Shown in pieces: positions 14,501 to 18,506 of a stretch of DNA of 18,506 bases. The translations under genes and the position numbers were made by a program. Source of the DNA: Phycisphaerae bacterium. Its GTDB lineage: Bacteria > Planctomycetota > Phycisphaerae > UBA1845 > UTPLA1. Positions within the stretch are counted from its first letter, which is position 1, and the number at the start of each line of letters is the position of its first letter. The notes below the pieces were generated by a model that saw only the letters and a list, made by a program, of their open reading frames with translations, searched no databases and was not told where the DNA came from. The DNA lies in contig JAFGQA010000151.1 of the NCBI GenBank assembly GCA_016935885.1, positions 1 through 18,506 of the forward strand, in the 5' to 3' direction.

Positions 14501-14743
14501 CCCGATGGCAGTGATTTTGGGCTCTATCGGTTCGGCGGCTTTGGAAGCCCCCGGTTTGGTCGGCGCCTCCGTCGCATCCACCGCCCGATCCGGATCACCG
14601 GTGGCCACCTTCGCCGTCACACCCACAATGCCGCATTCTCCAATATCCGCATGTTGAGCGTGTTGGGGCTTCGTGTCGGCCAGCAACACGCTGGCAGGCA
14701 GAAGCAAGGCGCCAAACACGCACGCATTCTTCTTCCATCTCAT
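11534..14743 (-). CDS. Large secreted protein with calcium-loop repeats and C-terminal dockerin-like module
   Basis: This is a 1069-residue exported protein. Order: signal peptide 'MRWKKNACVFGALLLPASVL' (1-20, then LAD); low-complexity region; pre-peptidase C-terminal (PPC)-like domain (about 168-286); a Cys-rich 'GACCVGHACYI' segment (about 290-320); first block of 'DCNGNxIPDECD' repeats (about 322-420); a beta-rich domain starting 'GVLWDNGP' (about 425-625); second repeat block (about 628-775); another beta-rich domain (about 778-957); one more repeat; and a dockerin-like pair of calcium loops, 'GDVDGDDYQVFL' and 'ADYDDDGTVTLVDYQHWL' (about 980-1028); then a Pro/Lys-rich tail. I count about 13 repeats, resembling thrombospondin type-3/EF-hand calcium loops. 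The ATG at 14743 follows AGGAGG and begins the signal peptide. Such proteins are typical of planctomycete surfaces. Ligand and role are unknown. Confidence 0.9.
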   Translation of the reverse strand: MRWKKNACVFGALLLPASVLLADTKPQHAQHADIGECGIVGVTAKVATGDPDRAVDATEAPTKPGASKAAEPIEPKITAIGQQRPKQGRQNRAVWTDRSVSGKAMDDGSAAGSRNVLDCPPDSLFAQPAHGTSTCAETSKTECLSVHEGGLLGGENCDPNRWPQSPSDGCADAPSIGDVTDLPFDTTTATFDGTGTCQYAPNVWACYTATCTGAATVSLCGSGYDTKLAVYDRCTCEPLGTELGCDDDACGLQSELTIPVLAGDQYLIEIGGYETDTGTGVLTIACVEWPQGACCVGHACYIDYGPMCLAAGGFFDGGGSACSALDCNGNRFDDTCDILEGTSQDCNGNQIPDECDIADGYSHDADVNGVPDECDPDCNGNDIPDGCDVGCPGDCLDVYGECGDSLDCQGDGVPDECQLGGKGVLWDNGPMITHPGTGYGGADVSEVPGAVGGCTYGYGHQLSAGNRVADDFTLERAAHIETITFYAYQSYAPGTTSTITAVNLQIWDGPPNARGTVIWGDQTTNLLINTEWSGIYRVDAGEFLNTDRAIMANTVAVDVHLHPGTYWLDWQSDGSASYSGPWANPVQVRDTAGSGNALQWMGSWAPATDSCVGFTEDFPFVIGGAIGADCNGNGIPDDCDVPPICDPDDPPPTGCWPDCNENLVPDECELDGGYSDDCNLNEIPDECDIDSSFSEDCNENEIPDECDVDPDDPDGDGQVSADCQKDGEPGHGVPDECEEDCNDNDVPDFCDMRDCAAEPWCDDCQPDGILDACQLYDRDRFIYQLDDGTHERSLGVPVGTSEAWMNHFTTEPRAEAITTISLCCGSASGGVPATVYLWSDPNGDGNPTDGQVLASVPVVAENPDTDIFTTVDIPDTYVGPPGTSFFVGALMQKPADVYPCSLDEGDSAGQSWIVYDNNNPVDPNNMSAAANPPVVVDALGYPGNFMIRAEGVPFGPPPNDCNENGVPDECDLCGDLDPWPEGDGDVDGDDYQVFLSAFGSGFGDARFIPCADYDDDGTVTLVDYQHWLACYHDFNPGGPPPGNPGKHKEPRPIEVPITPRPSATGIPAR

Positions 14744-14966
14744 ACACGGCCTCCTGTTATCGTTGGGGGGCTGTTCATCGTCCGAACGAGCAAGCTGGGG
14801 CGGGTTCGTCGTCGTGCGCCGTTGCCGATCGCGCTCTTGCCAGGCAGCTGGGGCCCGCGCCAGCAGCCCGCGGCAAGACTGTGGCACCGGTGCCAAAGCC
14901 GGTGGTTTTCACGGTCAAGAACGGCGTTTCCGAACCGCTGCTTTCCCTCTTAGCACGGGCCGCCAG

Positions 14967-15050
14967 GCGTCGCGCAGAAACAACACGACCAATTGTGCCA
15001 CTTGGCTCGCCGTGCCGCTGGATTGGCCTGCTGGCTTGCCGTTTGGCGGA
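14967..15050 (+). repeat. Diverged direct repeat, copy 1 (second copy 15430-15496)
   Basis: Both copies begin GGCGTCGCGCAG, continue with similar AACA-TGACCGATTATGCCA-like sequence and end in an identical GGCTTGCCGTTTGGCGGA. The middle differs in length. Confidence 0.65.
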
Positions 15051-15374
15051 CCTGCCCGCAGGCAGGCGGGTCAACCGAATGCGCTGTTTCTGCGCGCCTC
15101 CTAAGCGGACCAGCACAGTCTGCCGGATGCGGATTCCGCGCGCGACGTGTCAAGCGTGGCCGCTCCCTCCACCTCCCATGTTCGTAAGGAACCCATTGGC
15201 CTCGGCTTACAGGACCTAATCTAACGAGAAATCGCCAAACGGTCAAGCCTGTCGTCGTCACGTGCGTTCTGCAATATCGGACGACGAAACGACCACTCGG
15301 CCGACTCCGCTCGGTTACTCCTGACGCCTTCCGGCGGTATAGTGTTGGCAACGAAGAACCGCCGCCATGCGATC

Positions 15375-15393
15375 CGATCGCCCAAGGCGATCG
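15375..15393. repeat. Small perfect hairpin upstream of the aminotransferase gene
   Basis: CGATCGCC (15375-15382) and GGCGATCG (15386-15393) pair around CAA, about 200 nt upstream of the plus-strand start. A regulatory role is possible but not shown. Confidence 0.55.
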
Positions 15394-15594
15394 TACTGGT
15401 TTGACAGGGATGACCGATCCGCGGGAGAAGGCGTCGCGCAGGAGTAACATGACCGATTATGCCATCCGGCCGGTTTGCCGGCTTGCCGTTTGGCGGATCA
15501 GCCGTTTACGTTATCCCTGCGCGACTCCCAATGGTGCTGAGGGAATGACGGATCACAAAGGAACGCAGCGAAGCCAAGCAAAACGGGAGGCACC

Positions 15595-16704
15595 GTGAGG
15601 ATCAAGCTGTCAGGTCCGGACATCACGCAGAGCGAGATTGACGCCGTCACCGAAGTCCTCAGGTCCGGCTGGCTCTCCCTCGGCCCGAGGGTACCCGAAT
15701 TCGAGGAGGCCGTTGCCCGATTCGTCGGCGTCAAGCACGGGCTGGCAGTCTCCAGCGGCACCGCCGGCCTGCACCTGCTCGTGCGTGCCATCGGCATCCA
15801 ACCCGGCGACGAGGTCATCGGTACGCCGTTCTCCTTCATCGCCTCGACGAATTGCATTCTCTTTGAGGGGGCGAGGCCTGTCCTTGTCGACATCGACCTC
15901 GATACCTGGAACATCGACGTAGCCAGGATTGAAGCCGCAGTCACGTCGAAGACCAAGGCAATCATTCCCGTCGATGTCTTCGGTCAGGTCCCAGACATGG
16001 ATGCCGTCAACGCCATCGCCGCCAAGCACGGCCTTCGGGTCATCGAGGACTCCGCCGAGGCCCTCGGCAGCAAGTACAAGGGTCGCATGGCCGGCTCGCT
16101 CGGCGATGCCGGCGTCTTCGGCTTCTACCCTAACAAGCAGATCACCACGGGCGAAGGTGGCATGATCGTCACCGATGACGACGAGATCGCCCGCCTCTGT
16201 GCCTCCATGCGAAACCAAGGCCGTGACACAGGCATGGGCTGGCTTTCCCACGAGCGCCTCGGCTACAACTACCGTCTTAGCGACGTCGCTTGTGCGATCG
16301 GCATCGTCCAAATGAAGCGCATTGACGAAATCCTCGCGCGGCGCGCCCGCGTCGCGGCCTGGTACCGAGAGCGCCTGGCCGGCGAAGACCGCATCGCCAT
16401 GCAGGAGCCCAGCGACGACTGCGACATGAGCTGGTTCGTCTTCGTTGTCAAGCTCGCCGATCGGTACACGGAAGCGGACCGCGCCGAACTGATCGAGAAG
16501 CTGCGTGCAAGCGGCATCGGCAGCAGCAACTACTTCGCCCCCATCCATTTGCAGGAGTTCTACAAGCGCGAGTTCGGCTACAAGGAAGGCGACTTCCCCA
16601 TCTGCGAACGCGTCGCCGCCCGCACCATCGCCCTGCCGTTCCACGGGGGCCTGGCCGAATCGGATGTCGACGAAGTATGTGAAACGCTGCGATCCCTTTT
16701 ATAG
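15595..16704 (+). CDS. DegT/DnrJ/EryC1/StrS family PLP-dependent aminotransferase
   Basis: This 369-residue fold-type I aminotransferase is of full family length. It converts a nucleotide-linked keto-sugar to an amino-sugar, usually with glutamate as donor, for surface polysaccharide or glycan synthesis. Features: 'EFEEAVARFVGVKHGLAVSSGTAGLHL' (about 35-61), 'GTPFSFIASTNCIL' (about 76-89), 'IPVDVFGQVPDMDAV' (about 124-138), 'VIEDSAEALGSKYKG' (about 149-163) with Asp152 contacting the cofactor, and 'FGFYPNKQITTGEGGM' (about 175-190) with Lys181 as the PLP Schiff-base lysine. 'NQGRD' and 'GYNYRLSD' follow as usual. The start is GTG at 15595, with GGGAGG 4 nt upstream. It stands alone: no sugar nucleotide enzymes or glycosyltransferases adjoin it, so the exact sugar cannot be given. 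Confidence 0.93.
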   Translation: MRIKLSGPDITQSEIDAVTEVLRSGWLSLGPRVPEFEEAVARFVGVKHGLAVSSGTAGLHLLVRAIGIQPGDEVIGTPFSFIASTNCILFEGARPVLVDIDLDTWNIDVARIEAAVTSKTKAIIPVDVFGQVPDMDAVNAIAAKHGLRVIEDSAEALGSKYKGRMAGSLGDAGVFGFYPNKQITTGEGGMIVTDDDEIARLCASMRNQGRDTGMGWLSHERLGYNYRLSDVACAIGIVQMKRIDEILARRARVAAWYRERLAGEDRIAMQEPSDDCDMSWFVFVVKLADRYTEADRAELIEKLRASGIGSSNYFAPIHLQEFYKREFGYKEGDFPICERVAARTIALPFHGGLAESDVDEVCETLRSLL

Positions 16705-17092
16705 CGCCTGCCCCAAGACTGCCTGCGGCACGGGCACCTCCCCAGGCTCCTCACAACCGCGGCCGGCGTACGTCACCCGTAATGACACCGCCGAGATGAC
16801 AATGTCGCGGGGGCTCATCGGACGGGCAGCCCGGCAATCCGCCTGACGTCACGACGTACACGCCTGGAATGAAGCGCGTGTCGGAATCACTTGCCTGCGG
16901 GCCGCCGCCACATTACCATATCGACGGTAAACCGGGCTGGGCCTGCGGAGGCCACCGCGACGATGGCAAGAGTGCAGGCAGGAAGCTCGGCATGTTTGGA
17001 TTGAGCATCGAGGCGGCGACCGGTCCCCAGACCGCGTGGCCTGGTCGGCACGGAACGGACAACCCATCGTACTCTCAGGAGGAGCCTGTCTG
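16705..17092. other. Gene-free 388-nt region between aminotransferase and secreted-protein genes
   Basis: No recognisable gene or strong repeat is present. An open frame at 16869-17093 overlaps the next start codon (TGATG), but it has no ribosome binding site and no family resemblance. AGGAGG just before 17093 is the ribosome binding site of the next gene. Confidence 0.55.
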
Positions 17093-18106
17093 ATGACTAT
17101 TCAGAAGACCCTGCATTGGTGTTTCCTTGGCGCGTTCTTGACGATCCTGGTGGCGACCGGGTCGGATTGTCCACCCAGCGGTCTGCCAACACCGAATGGT
17201 GGTGATGGAGACGGTGGGGAACCCCTCGCCACACTCGAGACATTCGCCACCAACACCGGCGGTGGCAGCGGCATCGCGCTGCGGCCTTCGGACGGCGCGC
17301 TGTACATGGTCAACAGCACCGGCCTCTTTGGACCCATCACCGATGGCACCGACGTGTCCACGCTGACGCCGATCGGGGCAACCAACATGGCCGACGCGGC
17401 GATATTCACGACGCCGCAGGACGCGCTGGCCCTCGGCATCACCAACGCAGGCGAGTTCTGGATCGGCACGCAGTCGATGGCCACATTGGCCGTCGTCCCG
17501 GCGGGAGGTGGCGACGCCGCGCCTTTCGGGGGCCTGAGCGACAACACGCCCAACATCTTCCCGGAGACCTTCGCCCTCGTCCCGGCCGGGTTCAACGGTG
17601 CCCAGATGTTCGCCGGCAACCTCCTGGTCGGCGCAGAAACGACGTACTCACGGCTAGATGCGATCGACGTCGAAGGCGAGCAGTGCGTCACTGCTGTGGA
17701 CAATCCTGATACCACGACCAATCGCCTTGCCCACCACCTGACCTTCGGCCTGGACGGCGTCCTGTATGGCTCTCGCGGCCTGCCCGGTTTAACGTACTTC
17801 GGCATACAGACCATTGCCACCGACGCTCGACCGACCGCGCTGAGCGGCACGCTCGGCGTGTCGGCGGACACCTTTGTCGCGCGCAGCAACGGCGATCTGG
17901 TCATGCGCGGCTCCTACCAGGAATCGGCGACCCAGACCACGACCGGCATCATCCTGTACACCGCGGCAACGCAACAAGTGGAGGTCGGCCTGGAAATGCC
18001 CGCCGCGAACATCTCGGAAAGCGACGAGATGGTCATCACGACCGACGGCACGATCCTTCTATCGCTGCCGAACCGCAACGAGATCGTCCGCGTGGTCGTC
18101 GATTGA
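17093..18106 (+). CDS. Secreted protein of unknown function
   Basis: This 337-residue protein starts with an export signal, 'MTIQKTLHWCFLGAFLTILV' (1-20), followed by 'ATGSDCPPSG'. Cys26 could suggest a lipoprotein, but its preceding residues (Gly-Ser-Asp) do not fit the lipobox, so signal-peptidase I cleavage or membrane retention is equally possible. A short Gly/Asp linker follows. The rest is beta-rich, with repeated 'DGALYMVNS', 'DGVLYGSRG', 'NGDLVMRGS' and 'DGTILLSLP' motifs about 50-100 residues apart, which looks like the blades of an NHL/SMP-30-type beta-propeller. That fold is inference. The ATG at 17093 is preferred over one at 17036, because AGGAGG lies 10 nt upstream and the signal peptide begins there. 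No partner gene is adjacent. Confidence 0.82.
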   Translation: MTIQKTLHWCFLGAFLTILVATGSDCPPSGLPTPNGGDGDGGEPLATLETFATNTGGGSGIALRPSDGALYMVNSTGLFGPITDGTDVSTLTPIGATNMADAAIFTTPQDALALGITNAGEFWIGTQSMATLAVVPAGGGDAAPFGGLSDNTPNIFPETFALVPAGFNGAQMFAGNLLVGAETTYSRLDAIDVEGEQCVTAVDNPDTTTNRLAHHLTFGLDGVLYGSRGLPGLTYFGIQTIATDARPTALSGTLGVSADTFVARSNGDLVMRGSYQESATQTTTGIILYTAATQQVEVGLEMPAANISESDEMVITTDGTILLSLPNRNEIVRVVVD

Positions 18107-18322
18107 AACGCAGTCGATGCCCACAGAGGATTCTCGCTACAGCGGAGAACGTGCGGCACCACTGGCTCGCTTGTGTTGCGCTACGGTCGATACGGCGGTG
18201 GCACGCTCGCAGTCTTGCGAGGTGACAGTGCCTCACGGCCGGACTGCTGACGCACGTGTCGGACGGCGGCACTCGCCCAAAACGGAGGCCCGTCACGGCC
18301 GAGGCCGGTGCCAGGCCGGTGC

Positions 18323-18345
18323 CACTGGCAGCTTGCCTGCCAGTG
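18323..18345 (+). repeat. CACTGGCAG hairpin, copy 2
   Basis: Arms at 18323-18331 and 18337-18345 enclose CTTGC. It is preceded by a GCCGGTGCCA duplication. Confidence 0.93.
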
Positions 18346-18396
18346 CGTATCCCCACGTTCGTGGCTGCCCCAACGCTCCGCCGAGAGACGACGCTC

Positions 18397-18418
18397 CGCC
18401 GAGAATCCCTTCTCGGCG
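18397..18418 (+). repeat. Hairpin with GAGAA/TTCTC core, CGCC-type outer arm
   Basis: CGCCGAGAA (18397-18405) pairs perfectly with TTCTCGGCG (18410-18418) around TCCC, the same loop as at 5710-5713 but with a different, still paired, outer arm. Confidence 0.92.
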
Positions 18419-18423
18419 CGTGC

Positions 18424-18446
18424 CACTGGCAGCTTGCCTGCCAGTG
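18424..18446 (+). repeat. CACTGGCAG hairpin, copy 3
   Basis: Arms at 18424-18432 and 18438-18446 enclose CTTGC. It lies five bases after the 18397-18418 hairpin, so the two hairpin families are nested as neighbours. Confidence 0.93.
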
Positions 18447-18506
18447 TCTGGACTTTGGCACTTTGGGGTCTTGATGGGGTGTCGGCTCAGGCTGACGACC
18501 TACCGG

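Larger units (their letters stand above)
14744..15594. other. Gene-free 851-nt divergent intergenic region with diverged repeats
   Basis: This region separates two divergent genes, so promoters for both should lie here; I could not define their boxes. Visible structure: a 14-bp palindrome (14882-14895, TGGCACCGGTGCCA), a diverged direct repeat pair (about 14967-15050 and 15430-15496), a CCTGCC/GGCAGG hairpin (15051-15066) and a CGATCGCC/GGCGATCG hairpin with a three-base loop (15375-15393). No reading frame has a coding look. Confidence 0.65.
18107..18506. other. Right-edge gene-free region with hairpin repeats
   Basis: This 400-nt stretch contains a half-copy of the GAGAA-family hairpin (AGGATTCTCGCTACAGCG, about 18126-18143), two CACTGGCAG hairpins and one complete GAGAA/TTCTC hairpin. 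No gene is supported. Confidence 0.65.

Noticed and set aside
15401..15429. TTGACA as a -35 promoter box for the aminotransferase gene
   Set aside because: No acceptable -10 box lies 16-18 nt downstream, so the match is probably chance.
16869..17093. Open frame of 74 codons whose TGA overlaps the ATG of the next gene (TGATG)
   Set aside because: The overlap suggests coupling, but there is no ribosome binding site, no recognisable domain and a composition like the surrounding non-coding DNA.

Overview
The window looks like a piece of a high-GC planctomycete (Planctomycetota) chromosome, probably from an uncultured lineage. The evidence is a PEP-CTERM protein, a large secreted protein built of 'DCNGNxIPDECD' calcium-loop repeats with a dockerin-like end, and intergenic regions crowded with short palindromic and tandem repeats. 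I see no phage, plasmid, IS transposase, tRNA, rRNA or CRISPR array. The taxonomic call is inference from these hallmarks.

Positions 208-9661 hold nine genes, all on the minus strand. In transcription order they are: archaeal-type HMG-CoA synthase (9661-8603), its thiolase partner (8501-7347), the DUF35 zinc-ribbon/OB-fold protein (7346-6951), a LiuC-type enoyl-CoA hydratase (6632-5847), biotin carboxylase (5468-4113), a four-helix-bundle protein framed by perfect 30-bp inverted repeats (4102-3719), a glutaconyl-CoA-decarboxylase-alpha-like carboxyltransferase (3596-1869), a biotin carrier protein that seems to have two biotinyl-type domains (1708-1097) and a PaaG-type hydratase/isomerase (1008-208). 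Read as one pathway, these enzymes would interconvert 3-methylcrotonyl-CoA, 3-methylglutaconyl-CoA, HMG-CoA, and acetoacetyl-CoA plus acetyl-CoA. No HMG-CoA lyase is present. That could be a leucine/isovalerate degradation variant or, run the other way, a branched acyl-CoA synthesis route. The sequence does not fix the direction.

Positions 9662-18506 look like a cell-surface and accessory region. They hold a PEP-CTERM protein (10820-10242, minus), a 1069-residue secreted multi-repeat protein (14743-11534, minus), a DegT/DnrJ/EryC1/StrS sugar aminotransferase (15595-16704, plus) and an unrecognised secreted protein (17093-18106, plus), with long gene-poor gaps between them.

The gaps carry several repeat families. 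One is a hairpin family with an invariant GAGAA/TTCTC core and outer arms that change in matching pairs; it occurs both as single copies and as arrays of truncated copies ending in a complete one. A second is a CACTGGCAG hairpin seen three times. Others are G-tract tandem repeats upstream of accC and several diverged direct repeats. Repeats contain or directly abut the stop codons of four of the nine cluster genes. One repeat block seems to have entered the 3' end of the LiuC-type gene and left a 24-bp duplication of it.
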